DNA of 64,000 nt from contig NC_057834.1 of the NCBI RefSeq assembly GCF_910594005.1, positions 106,481,650-106,545,649 on the forward strand, given 5' to 3'. This document shows, one piece after another, positions 44,858 through 60,000 of the stretch (its first letter is position 1; every line of letters begins with the position of its first letter). The stretch is from Cervus elaphus. Its lineage: Eukaryota > Chordata > Mammalia > Artiodactyla > Cervidae. The translations under genes and the position numbers were made by a program. Under the pieces are notes generated by a model. That model was not told the origin of the DNA. It did not search any database and saw nothing but the letters and a program-made list of their open reading frames with translations.

Positions 44858-47800
44858 GTAGGAGCGGGCTAAGGTGCCCGGGCGCATCCTGACCCTGACC
44901 TGTGGAACAGGGGCCATTCCGGGTACCGAGGGCGGGAGGATGGGGGTTCTGAGGCTGAACCGGGCACCCGACTACACCTTGCTTTGAACGTCTCTCTTTT
45001 CCCCAGTGACTGGCATTATTACACCACCCGTGGTTTCTAGGGGTGAAATATTGTTAACTGTCCACTATTTAGTGTGTTAGACACGATGCGTTCTCTAAGT
45101 CATTTAACTGAGGGCCTTGTTGCATACTATTGGGACTTTCTATTTATAATATGATCAGTTTATCGTTCTAATATCATTATCCTTGGGGGGAAAAAATCCC
45201 GTATTTTGCCACTTGGTAAAATGGTGATAAATACTATCTAAATCCTCAGCGTTTTTCGACTGAATTGCTCCTAACTCCACAAGGACTGAGCCCCTCACAT
45301 TTAGCCTCCTCACCCAGCAGTCCACACTCACTAATCATTTTTAAATGTCACTCCTTTGCTTAGATTTTGTTAGTGATCCGTGCTGCTTCCCAGAGTTCTT
45401 GTTCCTTAGGGGGCTACTTGAGGAAAGCATGGCAATCCACTCTAGGACTCTTGCCTGGAGAATCCTATGGACAGAGGAGCCTGGCAGGCTACAAACCATG
45501 AGGTCGCACAGAGTCGGACAGGACTGAAACAACTTGGCACGCAGGATTCTGGGAGCTACTTGGAACTCTTCTTGTAACTTCTTTCCATTTCTTTATAGTC
45601 ATCTCCCATTAGTTCAGTTCAGTCGCTCAGTCGTGTCCGACTCTTTGCGACCCCATGAATCACAGCACGCCAGGCCTCCCTGTCCATCACCAACTCCCAG
45701 GGTTTACTCAAACTCATGTCCACTGAGTCAGAGATGCCATTCAACCATCTCATCCTCTCTCATCCCCTTCTCCTCCCACCTTCAGTCTTTCCCAGCATCA
45801 GGGTCTTTTCAAATGAGTTAGCTCTTTGCATCAGGGGGTCAAAGTACTGGAGTTTCAGCTTCAGCATCAGTCCTTCCAATGAACACTCAGGACTGATCTC
45901 CTTAGGATGGACTAGCTGGATCTCCTTGCAGTCTAAGGGACTCTCAAGAGTCTTCTCCAACACCACAGTTCAAAAGCATCAGTGAGCTCCGTAAGTAGCT
46001 GTAAAATGTGACCTCGTCATTCTGAGGTAGGAGATAGATGTGAGCCTGAGATGGGCACCTGGTGTTTGTTGAGTGGGGTAAAACCAAGCCTTTGTTCTCA
46101 CCCAGGCACTTCAAGGACAAAGCTAGTGGCAAAAGTTGAGTTCTGCTAAAGTAAAGAGATAAGGTGACCACTCCTGAGATCCAGGAAGACTTCCCTGTCT
46201 GCACATGTGCAGGAAGGCTTCTTGGGGGTCAAAAAGGGAGGGGGCCCCACCCTGTAATAAGTGTGGACATGTACCCACAGGTCTCTACATTGAAATCCAT
46301 CTTAGAAAAAAGTTGTGCAGGCACCTTGGGGAGGGTCCTAGGACTAGTGAGATGTGAAGAAAAAAACAAGATAATTGGCAATATGTGAACAAGACCCAGA
46401 AGCACTGTCCAATGTAAGTGATTTAAATCAACTTTTTAGTGCTTTCCTCATTGAGGACACCCACACTCTTCTTTGGTTATGTTCCTCCCCATTCAGGACT
46501 CCTGCACTCCTCAGTGGGTGTGTATTTCTGCCTTGCTTGTGTCTTCCCTAATTGTGGCCATTCTGAATTCCTTAATATTTCCTCCAACATCCAGCACTTT
46601 CTCAAGCACCTTCAGCTGCTTCCCTGTGTCTCATCATAGGTATCTTGCTGACAGACAGCACTGTGATAGATGGTTGTGAACATTAAATAAAATGGTGAAT
46701 GGTCCATACTAATACAGCTGATTGTAGGTTCCCAACAAATAACAGTTCCCCTTGAATGCCTGGAGCACTTTAAACACAAGTCTGTAATATAAACTCAAGT
46801 TAAGATGGAGAAGGTTTTTATCATTTTTCTGGGAGAAACACACAATTGGTACCATTTAAGTGACTGGATTCATCTCCAGAATTTTAAAGCTAGTCTCCTA
46901 AACCTGTCAGTTCAATTCAGTCGCTCAATCATGTCCAACTCTTTGCGACCCCGTGGACTGTAGCATGCCAGGCTTCCCTGTCCATCACCAAACTCCCGGA
47001 GCTTGCTCAAACTCATGTCCATTGAGTGGGTGATGTCCTCCACCCATCTCATCCTCTGTCACCCCCTCTCCTCTTGTATTCAATCTTTCCCAGCATCAGG
47101 GTCTTTTCTAAGGAGTCTAAGCCTGTACCTTTGTTTAATAAATATGCTGTTTAACTTCCAAGTATTGGGAGATTTTCTTGTTTTCTTTCTGTTAATGATT
47201 TACAGTTGAAGTCCATTATGGTCAGAGAACATACATGATTTCAACTTTGAAAAAACTATGTTAAAGTTGACCCAAGATACAGTCCGTACATACTTGAAAA
47301 AAAGTGTATTCTGCTCTTGTTGAGTTGAATGTTCCATACTATATGTCAGTTAGACCTTATTAGATTAATCAGTTGTTTAGTGCTCCTGAACCTTTGTTGA
47401 CTTCTTACCTACTAATTCTATCAATTACTAGGAGAGGCTTGTTGAAGTCTGCAACTTATAATTACAGGTTTCTCTGTTTATCTATTCAGTTCTGGTAGTT
47501 TTCATGTATCAGAGAAGGCAATGGCACCCCACTCCAGTACTCTTGCCTGGAAAATCCCATGGACGGAGGAGCCTGGTGGGCTGCAGTCCATGGGGACGCT
47601 AAGAGTCGGACACGACTGAGCGACTTCACTTTCATTTTTCACTTTCATGCATTGGAGAAGGAAATGGCAACCCACTCCAGTATTCTTGCCTGGAGAATCC
47701 CAGGGACAGGGGAGCCTGGTGGGCTGCTGTCTATGGGATCGCACAGAGTTGGACACGACTGAAGTGACTTAGCAGCAGTTTTCATGTATGTGTTTCACAG

Positions 47801-50800
47801 CTTTTTTATTTGGCACATACGCACTAAAATTGTTATGTCATCTTTGTGAATTTATTCTCTTATTATTAGTTAATGTCCCTCTTTTTCTCTGGTAATTTTC
47901 TTTGCCTGAATTTTACTTTATCTGATATACTATAGCCACACCAGCTCTCAGCTCTCTTTTGATTAGTATTTACATAATATATGCTTCTCCATTTATTTAC
48001 TTTTAACCTATTTATATCATTATATTTGAAATGAGTTTCTTGTTGATAACATGCAGGTGGGTAAATTTTTGTTCATTCTTCTAATATCAAACATTTAATT
48101 GGTGAGTTTAGATCATTTATATTTAATGTAATTATTGATTTGTTAAAACTTAAGTCTGCCAATTTATTATTTGTTTCCTATTTTTCACTTTGTTTTTTTA
48201 CTCGTCTTGTTTTTTACTCTTCGTTTTTTCTCCTTTCCTCTCTTTGTAGGTCACTTGAATATTTTTTTAGAATCCATTTTCATTTGTGTTTTTGAGTATG
48301 TCTCTTTGTATTGTCTTTTAAGTGCTTGCTGTAAAGATTACATGCTATGCATACATAAGTTATTGCAGTAAGTGTCAAAGGTGGAATACACACACCTTAA
48401 AACTCTTAGGTCCCTTTACTTTCCCCCACTTTATAATATATAAATTTTCTTAAATATTATCTCTATATACACTGAGAACCACCTCAGACAGTATTATAAT
48501 TTTTCTTTTAACTGTCAAACACAACGTGTTAAATTCAAGATTAGTCTACTGTATTTACCCATTTCTTTACCCTTTCTGTTGCTCTTTCCTAACTGAAGAA
48601 CTTTCTTTAACCATTCTTTTAGAACTTGTCTGCTGAAAAAAAAAATTAGCTTTCCTTCATCTAAGAATGTTTTTATTTCACCTTCATTTCTGAAGTATAT
48701 TATCACTGGACATAGAATTCTAGGCTGACAGTTTCTTTTATTAAGCCCCTGAAAATGTAGTGCTGCTTCTTTCTGGCTTAGGAACTAGGGTTCCTCATAA
48801 GCAATCTGCTATAATTTGAACTGTTGTTCCCCATAAGTAATGAATTGTTTTCCTCTACATGCTTTGAAAGCTAGGTTTTCTTAGTTTTTAGATTTCAGAA
48901 ATTTGATTATATGCCTTAGTGTTGAATTCTTTGGATTTATTGGGTTCACTAACAACTTCTTGCATCAGTAGGTTTTACTAGTACCAAATTTGAGAATTTT
49001 TCAGCCTTTATTTCTTCAAATATTTTTTCAAGTCCATGTTTTTTCCTTCTGGTCCTCTTTGGCACTGATGACACAAGTGATAGATCTTCTCCTATTCTAA
49101 TATCAGTCCCTGAGGCTCAGCTTTTTATCTCTTCTCAATCTGTTTTCTCTGTGTTGTTCAGATTGGACACTTTCTGTTGATGTCTTCAGTTTCACTGATT
49201 ATCCTGTCATTACCACTCTGCCATTGAATTGCTGTAATGAGTTTTTGTTTAGTTATTGTTTTTCAATTTTAAAGTTTCTTTTTTGTTCATATGTGTATTT
49301 TCTGGTTCTTGGTTAAGATTTTCTATGTAAAATTTTTTCAATAGCTGATTTAAAATCTTTAACCTGTAATTACAGCATCTTTATCATCTCAGTATTGGTT
49401 TCAACTCATTCAATTTGAGATTTCTCTGGTTCTTGATAACATGAGTAATTTTGGTCTATACTCTGGACATTTTGTGTATTTTGCTACATGACTCTGGACT
49501 CTATGTAAACCTTTTATTTTTGCAGATAGTCAAAACCTGCTTATGTTTAGAATGTTCACTTTTGTGAATTGCGGTTCAAATGTCAATTTAGGTTATAAAG
49601 CCTTTGCAGTGCTATACTGATCTACCCCACTTATATATTATTCACCTCAATAGGACTCCAACCCACATTCTCATCAGTGCAGGCTGGAGAGAATGAGGAT
49701 GGGGACAAAAGACTGGGGCCCCTCTGAGTAGGGTAGCCTCTTCCTTACTGCAGGGGGTGGGGAGAAATCAGTAATCTAATCGTATCATCTCCATGGAATA
49801 TGGGTACCTCCTTATTTTTGTAGAGTTGTAGAAATCAGGATTTTGCCCACTGACTACTCCAAGGAGTCTCTTCTGCTGTTCAGGGGTGAGATAGTTGCAA
49901 CTCAGCTTACAAACTCAGTAGGGGAGAAGTACCACCTTGCTGTAGAGACAGGATGAAGATAGAATGCAGAGAGAGGATGAAGGCAAGTTTTCATGCATCT
50001 TTAGTACTGTAGGCTCCCATTAGGATGGGGGAGGATCACGTCTCTTATGGTATTGTCTCTGGAACAGGAAGGTAGAAAGGTTGAATGTTCTGTCCTGGTG
50101 GACCACTCTTTATCTGGTCCTTTAGCTACAAAGAACAGGGCTTTATTGGTGTTAATTTTGTATGTGCCAGTTAGTATCATGATGCTAAGAAAGAGTAAAA
50201 TGGGATGCTTTCACTGTTGTCTGAAGTCAGAAACTTGATCTGTGCCCTTGTTTTACTATTAAGATAGATATGACTGGAGAGGTTAAATGATTTGCCTCAT
50301 GTCATAAAACTGGCTAAGGATGATACTGAGGCTAGGGTCTTATCTCTGGCCAAAGATTTTTCATCAAAAGTGTTGTTGTATTTTATATAAGTTTTCAATT
50401 AAATATTTATGTTTGTAAAAAATAGAGTTTAAATGATGTGATTTGGCTGTAATTAAATTTGCATTCAAGCAATTTGGAAATTTTAAGCACCTATCATTAT
50501 CTATCATTACCTATATATCTTTACTTACCTATCTACCAGTACCTATCACTAACTATCTGCTATGATATTAACAGGGCTTCGCAGATGGCGGAGTGGTAAA
50601 GAATCTGCCTGCCAATGCAGGAGCCACAGGAGATGTGCGTTTGATCCCTGGGTTGGGAAGATCCTCTGGAGGAGGAAATGGCAACCCACTCCAGTATTCT
50701 TGCCTGGAAAATCTCATGGACAGAAGAGCCTGGTGGGCTATAGTCCAGGGGTTGCAAAGAGTTGGACATGACTGAGTAACTTAACAGGCACTTAACATTA

Positions 50801-53800
50801 ACTAGCTGCTAGGTCTTACATGTGGATTCATTTTCATTTAATCTTCACAAAAGGCACACAAGTTAGGAATCTTTTGATGTTTCCATTTTACCACTGAGGA
50901 AACAGGCTGAAAATAGTAAAGCAGTTAGCCTAAGTTATTCAGCATAGGTAATGGCCAAACAAGGCCTTGGACACATGATTACTTGACTCATATACTTATT
51001 CTCTACTGATGCTATCTGACTTTTCATGATATAGTTAGAGGATAATTGACTAGTTCATGGGTTCATTTATGCAACAGACATTTATAAAGTGCTTATCATA
51101 TGACAGACACAGTACAAGACAGTGTATGATGAAATGTATGGTATAAACTCTGTAGTAAACCAAGTGAGATGTCATTATGTGGGATCACTATGAATGGGAA
51201 GCAATGGGGATAGCTCCTATAGAATGTTAAATTTGGCTGAACTGGAAAGGAATCTTAGGCAAGAGGTCATATGGAGTAAAGTAGATGAGATTTTTAAATG
51301 GGGGAAGTGACATCAGGTAAAATGAAGTGAGAGGGCAGTGAAGAAACTGGCCAATGTATGTGGCATGATGGGAACCATGAACCACTCTTATTTTTTCTCC
51401 TTTTTTCTAAACTTTCTGTACCACAGCTACATGGCTTATTGTAGGAGCATATTTTTAGGTAAGAGAAAATCTTATTGGACTGAAGTGGGAGAACTGTAGA
51501 TAAGGTGAATAAATGTATTAGTGAGGATATAAATGGAGCTGCTTGTAATAAAAAAAGGCCCCAAAATACAGTCATATATTAAAAAAAAAAAAAAAAGAGT
51601 GAAATTTATCTCTCTGTCAAAAGTAAGTTCAGATATAGGCCCGAAGACCAGGATTGGAAGACTGCTTTGTACCACAAGGTCATCTAGAAACTGCAGTTCC
51701 TTCTGTCTCATTGCTCTCAACCTACAACATCATCATGCATAAGGTCCAATCCATGGAAAGGGGAAGAGGGAGGTGGTGAGAAGCCACTTTCCTTTAAGAA
51801 CATGACCCAGAAGATGCACATATCACCACTACTCCCATTGTCAGGTGTCTCACTGGCCACACCTGGAGAAGCTTGGAAAAGTGGGCTTTAATTGGGATGT
51901 CATGTGGCCGACTAATCTTTAGGGAGTCTGTCCCTCAGAAGAAGAGAGATAATATCTTCATGCTTTCATTTAAAAATGAGACAAACAGAGTGAGTTATAA
52001 AGAGCCCAATTTTATACCCATCAGCTGTGCTCTCTCTCTTTTTGCCTCTTTTTCTGAAAACAAAGAATGCATTATAGGATTATTATAAGAACCTAGTAAG
52101 TTCATGAATATCAGTTTATTGGCAAGGTGCTTCGTGCATAGTTGATGCTTCTTCATATGTCTACCACCCACTCCCACCTTCTTCAAAAACTTATAGTAAC
52201 AAACTCAAGGAAAAGCCAGTCATTGGTTGCATACCAGGCATCACTTGTCTGGCCTGATTGCTGTATGTGCTCCATCAATCTACTCTCTAGCCACTTCCCC
52301 TCCATTCCTTTGTCCAGATCTAACCAGAGTCGTTTTGCTAAAATACACTCTCAAATATATCAATAACAATAATAATTTTATTATTTATTTTAGTATTGTG
52401 GTTATTTATCACCACCATCCCAAAGATGGTAACTAGTAATAGCCCCCATTTTATAGATTTGAAAACTGGGACAGAGAGAAGGTAAATAACTAAAGCAAAA
52501 ATCACATAGAAAGTAACAAGCAGAAGCTGGATACAGATTTGTGTAACTTCAAAATACAGGTTCTTAAGCATTCACTGCCCTTACCCCTCATTCAGTTCTC
52601 TAGCTAGAAACAAAATAAGATCCAAATTATTTTACTTGACATTAAGATATCCTTGGTCTAGTTCACAGTATACCTGTCAGGCTTGTTTCCCCTCTTCCTA
52701 CATAAACAAAAAGGTGTATATTTGTTTGTTTCCAGGACATATGTTAGTCTTCGGTCCCCTTATGTGTTCCCTAGTTTCCCCCATTTGATAATTTATTGTA
52801 TAGAATGGTAATACTAATAAGAATTGTTTACTTATCTGTATGCTCCATTAGATTGGGGGCATCTTAAACTTCAGAGCCTATACCGCCAGCAACAGGCCTC
52901 GACCTACCATAGGGTTAGTGCTCTTTAATGAACCTATACTGTAGTCAGAAAAGAGAACTCACTAGTTTCTGAACGCCCACGTTTCCCTGTCTTTGCATTT
53001 GTGTATGCCGTTCCCACAGCCTAAAATCTTTGCCTTCGCAATACATGTCCTTTTGCCGGTACCCTGACCTTCATTTACAGTCTGGCCCAAATATTATGTA
53101 CTCTTGGACACTTTCTCCCATATCTTGAGTGGAAATTGTTCTCCTCTTTCAGTAGCTTCATGCCCCTTGCCCCAGAATGGTAACATATATCATCTTCTTC
53201 TATGCATTAGTTTTTTTTCTGCAGTCAGCCTTCCCCAGGAGGCTTTGACACTTCAGGAAAACACCATAGCATAGTGATCCCACATATAACATAGCAATGT
53301 CAGAAGGTGCCTGACAACTCCAGACCCTTTCATAAAAACCTGTTGGATTGAACTTGAATTTGATTTCCACAGGCTGTTCTCAGAAACCTAATATAATCCC
53401 AAGAACTACCAGTTAGACCAGTATTCTTAGCAGGAGTTTGTGGACCCCAGAGGACTGGTGAACTGCATTTATGCATAAATGTGTTCACACATGCAGGATT
53501 TTCCTTTACCAGATCCATGACATACTCTATTTTCAAATGATTTTATTGCTTAAAAAATTGTATAAAATGCCATGAAGTTTTATTTCCTATGTCCTTAGGT
53601 TTCTCTTTTGTGCTTTATTAGATAGCAGCACTTTTTAATTATAAAAGCAATATAAATACATTGAGTGACACATTTTAAAATATAATGTAATAAGTAAGAG
53701 AATCTTAGTTCTCCTTGTGTCCAGCACCCCCCCCCAAACACACACACACACACACACACCCACCCATACCCACACTTGCTGGTGAGCGTTAGAGCAACAG

Positions 53801-56800
53801 ACCCTGTCACTGCTAGTGGGAGTAAGAATTGGTGCACTCTTCCTTTTTTTCCTTTTCTCTTTTTGTGTCTTTTTCTGTTGGTTTTTGGGTTTAAGAACTT
53901 AGATAAAGTAATATCTTCCTCAACTTTATATTTCTTGGTTCAGTCTCTTGTCTCATAACTCAACACTTCTAATTTTTTGTCCTAAACATTTATTTTGCTC
54001 TCTTTTATTAGTTAAGTGCTTAATCGTACATGTGGGAATTTTATCCTTCATAGGAAATTTCCTGTAACCTATTGCTTTTATTTGCCTCTTATAGCTACTA
54101 TGCTATTCCTTTTCTGTTTTTCTGTTTTCATTTCTTAAGCCTGTTTTAGCCTCCCAAACCACCGTTTTTACACTGCTTACACTTTTTTTACACTTTTTTA
54201 CACTGCTGTGTTAATTTCTACTGTACAGCAAAGTCGTTCAGTTTATTTATATATATATATATACACACACACACAGTTATTTATATATATATATTCTTTT
54301 TGATATTCTTTCTCACTATGGTTTATCACAGGATATTGAATATAGTTCCCTGTGCTATACTGCAGGACCTTGTTGTTTTTCCATCCTATGTATAACAGTT
54401 TGCATCTGCTAATCCTAAATTCCCACTCCATCCGTCTGCCATGCCCCACCTCAGCAACCACACATCTGTTCTCTGTGTCCCTGTTTCTGTTTTGTAGATA
54501 GCTTCATTTATGTTATATTTTAGATTCCACATATAAGTGATACCATATGATGCTTGTCTTTTTCTAACTTACTTCACTTAGTTTGATATTCTCTAGGTCC
54601 ATCCATGTTGCCACAAATGGCATTATGTCATTTTTTTTATGACTTGAGTAGTATTTCATCGAATATATGTACCACCTTTTCTTTAACCATTCATCTGCCG
54701 ATGGACATCTAGGTTATTTCCATGTCTCAGCAATTGTGAATAGAACTTCTGTGAACATAAAAGTGCATGAATCGTTTTGAATTATAGTTTTGTCTGAAAG
54801 TATGGCAGGAGTAGGATTGCTGGGTCATATGGCAACACTATTTTTAGTTTTTTAAGGAACCTCTGTACTGTTTTCCATAGTGAGTGAACCTTCTTACATC
54901 CCCACCAACAGTGTAGGAGACCAACAACCTTATTTTTAATCTCTTTTTTCCCTTATACTGTCCCTTTCTTAACAACTTGTTTATTGTTGTACACTGAAGT
55001 ATTCTCTATCTTACAAAATCTCAGATGACACTGGGACTTACATTTACCTCCAAGTAAAGCCATTGGCACGGTAACTGGCATGTTTACTTAAGAATTGGTA
55101 GACATCACCATGATTGGTACCAGGGCTGCAGTAGGTCATTTGATGTATCCACATTTACATTGTTGATAACACCATAGAAATGTTTGATCTAGTTCTGTTG
55201 GACTAGCAATATACTTGGGCAGAAAGTTCTAAGTGATAGGACTCTGTAGAAGTTCATTTCAGTAAACATTAATGGAATGCCTAGTCCCTTCCAAGAACAA
55301 GCTGAGGTTCCAGATTGTATCCATTGTCAGTGAGGAGTTGTCTAGTTTAAACTGAGATTTTCAGCCATTCCAAAAATATTTTTACTGTATATTCTAAAAT
55401 AGTCAAGAAATCCTTTCTAAAGTAAAACCTAAGAAGTTCATCCAGGCATTCAGCACAATGAAATAAAATGTCTTGATTTAAGAGACCCATTCCTGCCATT
55501 TCTTAGAACAAAGACATGTACTGTAAAGGCAGACCAGACTGAGATGGAATCCTGGCTCTTCTTTTTATAACAAGACAGACTTACTGTCTAGTGATGAGCA
55601 AACATGGATAGAAGACTCTGGACCAAAAGAACAATGGATGGATTGAGTTCAGGCTTGGCCTTTAACGTGGGAGCAGGGTGATAGAATGAGAATAAATCCA
55701 TGGTATTGCTTTGATGGGGCAATGGGGTCCGGGGCATTTGGAGTGACATGGGGGAGCATCAGTAATGGCAGGTGGGGAGATGGGGCCATAGACACCTGGA
55801 GGAAATACGTGCTTCTGTTTGATACCACAGCCTGCAGCAGAACACAGCCCTGTGGTCTGGGGGCAGGGGCAGGGCCTATCTAGATTGCTGTCTTGAGTAA
55901 ACATGTCAGGGAAGACGTTGATTAATGACTGTTGACTGTAGCCCGAATCATATTTGCACATACCTGCACATTTGTGTACACTCCTGACCCACCCACCCAC
56001 TCTTCCATTCTCTCTCTCCCCTCCCCCAGATCCCTCACCCTCAGTCTCACATTCATTCTCTTACATCCACTGAACTCTAAGTCCCTATCACCATCTCAGG
56101 TCCATGGTCCTGTCCTTAAATCTTACATAATGCCTGGAAAGTTTCACCAACGTGCAATAGCTTTGCAACCTTAGCTAAGTTACTTCTTGCTGAAAGATAA
56201 GGAAAATCATTACTGCCATAGGGCAGTTGTAGGTTAAATGAGATAAAACATGAAAGGTAGTTGTCATGGCACCCAGTCGATGTGGTTGTCTGTGACCACC
56301 AGGGCCTTTCTCCCCACATCATCCCTGTGCTCTTGTCCTATCTTTCACCATGAACAAGCACACCCACATCCCTTTGCACACAGAACCCATTCATTCCCCA
56401 GAGACTCGAGTGGCTATCTGCCAGGGACCAGGGAACAAAGTGCCTTTCACATTTCTGTTCTAATTTTTCTCTATAGAATCCTTTGAGGGAAAGAATTATT
56501 TTCTCACTTTACAACTGGGGAACTGAGACTCAAAAAAAATAAAAAACTAAGCCATTTTCCCTGGAGCTCACAGCTGGTCAGCCACAGAGTTAAGACTTAC
56601 ACTCAGCTCCAGAATCCCTGTGCTCTTCTCCCAGCCTTCTGATGAATTTTCTGTCACCTAGAACATGTTGAGGAAAAGGACATTCTCTCCTGGTTAAGCA
56701 GATGTGATTTACTAAGAAGTTCATGTTCACTAACCACATCTCTGCCTTCTCTGGTAAGGCACATGGACTGAATTCTGCCCTCTACTAGACACAAAGATAC

Positions 56801-57012
56801 CTGAGGTTAGATACCTTGTTTATCTTGCTAAATCTTTATGCCTTGTTCTCAGGACAAATGGTGGATACTCAAATCAAGGAAGTCGAACATATGAATGAAC
56901 GTTTATAAGGAATGTCCACGTCCTATAGTAGATTCGACTGAGGCTAGTTGAGAAGAGGAGAATTGGAAACAGGTAGAAACATCCCCATCAAACCTGGGTG
57001 CATAGCATGGAT

Positions 57013-57061
<49 letters not shown>

Positions 57062-60000
57062 CCCTGTCCCCATCCAAGCTCCCACAGCCACACATACTCT
57101 ACGTTCCACGACACACAGACATGTGCATATTCTATGACTATTTTTACTATTTTTTAGTTTGTGAAGAAATACGGGAACCTTTTTAGCCTGGAATTCGGTG
57201 ACTTGCCTTCAGTTGTTATAACTGGATTGCCCTTAATCAAAGAAGTCCTTGTCCACCAGGACCAAAACTTTGTGAACCGCCCCATAACCCCTATTCGAGA
57301 ACGTGTTTTTAAGAAAAATGGTAAGTTTCTTGACTAATATAAGATGTGTACATTTGATATTCTTATAGTCTGTGAAAGGTACTTTTGTTTCTGTAATTCT
57401 CCAACACTCCCAGGGACTAGGCCTCTCATAAGTTCCTGCTCCTTAAGGAAGCTGAGTGCCTGCATTTCCCTGGTGAAGGTACCTCCTAACGGCACCTGGC
57501 AAGATCCACCCTAATGTCAGGCATTTGGGAAAAGCGACATCACCTGCATGAACTCACTCTGGATGCTTTGATAAAGAAGTATGCTCATTCACTCAGTGAT
57601 GTGATGTGTTTTTAAGCTGAGGAAAGGCAATGAATTCTCAGGCTCTCTTTCTCTACTCAGATCTCTTCCCCGAGGAAAATGGGTGTGGATCAGCTTCCTC
57701 CTCCTCTTGATTATGTGATCCTTTCTTGCGTCTAGCTTCTTGTGACCTGTTGTTAAGGCTGTCCCTTACAAGATATCGCGAGCCTTCCATTTTTGTTAGA
57801 AGGGTTTGGGGTTTCCCTGGTGGCTCAGTGGTAAGAATCTGCCTGCCAGTGTAGGAGACATGGATTTTTCTGGGAAGATCCCACATACCACGGAGCAGCT
57901 AAGCCTGTGCGCCACAAATACTGAAGCTGTGCTCTGCAAAAAGAGAAACCACCACAATGAGAAGCCGGTGCACTGCAACTAGAGAGTAGCCCCTGCTTGT
58001 CCCAACTAGACAAAAGCCCGCAACAGTGAAGACCCAGCAGAGCAATAAATAAATAAAATTATTGAAAAGAAGAGGGGTTTAGCATAAATACTTAAAATGA
58101 TTATTAAACTTACACATTTAAAAAGCTAAATGAAAAACTCATATATATTCTACCAAAGCACCATATTTTTCAGGTGCTTCTCAATTTCTCTTTGAAATGT
58201 TTTACCCCTTAACTCAACATCCATTCACTGTGTTTATTTGCCATATGAAGCCTGGTGGTAGGCACCAGTGACAGAACAGTGAGGAGAATGACAAAGTCCT
58301 TATTTTTCTGTAACTTACATTTCATTCAGGAAAACAGTATCAGTTACTCTAATAATTTAAGACCTTAGTGTTATGAAGATAGGAGCATGATGTACTTCTT
58401 AGGAGTGTCTAATATCCTGAGACTCAGGAAAAGCTAACACAGTGACAATTAATATAATAAAGTGGAAAAACTATCAGGTGGAGGGAATGGAGTATGAAAA
58501 GTCCCTGAGGTGGGAAGGACACTGAACTGGAGGAACTGAGAGGTGGCCAGTTGCAGCGCAGCGATTAAATGGAGATGAAGCTGCTAAGTTCGAACAGGAA
58601 TAGTTCATGCAAGTTAAGGATGTTGCTTTTTATCCTAATAACAATGGAAGCTCCTGCATGGTTTCAGTAGAGAAAGGGATCATCATACTTACATGGTACA
58701 TTTTAAAGACTTCTCTAAGCTATAATGTGGAGAATGGAATAAAGGGAGCAAGAGACCATTGCAGCATTTTAGGTGAGAAGAGGTGGTGGCCTGGACTAGG
58801 GACATGGCGAGAAATGGCAGTCCGACCAGGAGAGTGACTGTGAAGATACATGTATTTAAGTTTCTCAGGAGGAAAATCCAACAGGACGTGATGACCCAGA
58901 CAGAGGGAGAATGAGGTGGACACCCAAATGGGTAGGTAAAGGAAAGAGACATGTGGAAGAGGACAGGGTGTTGGCTGGCCTGGGGAGTTGTAAAGAGCAA
59001 ATAATGAATTCAGTTATAGATATGCTGAGTGTGAAATGCATTTAAATCTGCAGAGCCAAGCAGATACTTGTATATGTATCTAGTGCTGAGAGACAGAAAT
59101 AGATACTAACTATCAGTAGATTTCACTTAAAATTTTAGGAACTAATGAGATTGCCCCCAAAATGGAATATAGATAAAGAGAAAAGACTTCAGACCTAGTC
59201 TTGAAGAGCTCCATCATTTCAAAATGCAATAGAAGATGAATTAACAAAAGATACAGGAATTTCTCTATGGTCAGAGAATAAAGGAGGGAAATCTAGAGAG
59301 TGTGGTGTCCTGGACACCATTGGAAGAGAGTGTTTCAAGAAAGAAGTGTCTCATGCTGCTGACACATGATGGTGAGGTTGAAAAGCATCCTGGACTGGAC
59401 AGCAGGCAAGGTCATGTCCTTGTGGTGGTGGAGGCCAAAGTCAGATATGAAAGTGAGTTGAAGGGTGCTCTGGAAGTGAAGAAAGGATGGTGACCTCCCC
59501 TGTGTTACGAAATAAATGATCATTTACTGAACACACAAAGATGGATTTTTTTTTCCTTTGCCTGTGTTGTCCACTCTGCATAGATTTTTTACTCTTCCAT
59601 GCTTTCTTGAGTGATTCATTTATTTTTAAGGCCTGATTTAGATAAGATCTCTCCTAAAAGACTTACCTTGTGAATATGGATTTTGTCTAATCTATAAGTG
59701 CATTCTTAGTATGTTGCATGATATAAATATTTACATATACTATGTGACAAGTCATCAAAAATGGACTTTGGAGTCAGACAGACTTGAATTTCAATCCTGT
59801 TCAGTTGCTTGCTAACTCTGTGACATTGCAGAGTTTATTTTATCTCTTACACCTCAGTTTCTTTTTCAACAAAACTTGGGCGGGTTGGCAGTTATGATAG
59901 GATGTACCTCAAAAGAGGTTCTGTGAGTACTATATAATGCATTAAAAATGCTAAAAGGTCTGCCATTATGAGTAATCATTAAATGCTAGCCATTGTATCC

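Larger units (their letters stand above)
43960..44960 (+). promoter_or_regulatory. CpG island promoter of the CYP2J gene
   Basis: CpG density rises sharply from about 44,050 and stays high through exon 1, against CpG-poor surroundings. A dense block of GC boxes (ggggcgggg and variants, 44,496-44,555) lies 90-150 bp upstream of the start codon. No TATA box is seen at a suitable distance. This fits the Sp1-type, TATA-less promoter described for CYP2J2 genes. The transcription start probably lies between about 44,540 and 44,630, but the sequence alone does not fix it. Confidence 0.75.

Noticed and set aside
44414..44917. Minus-strand frame of 167 codons over the CpG island
   Set aside because: Composition is Pro/Arg/Ala-rich as expected for antisense CpG island DNA; no domain or splice context supports a divergent gene.
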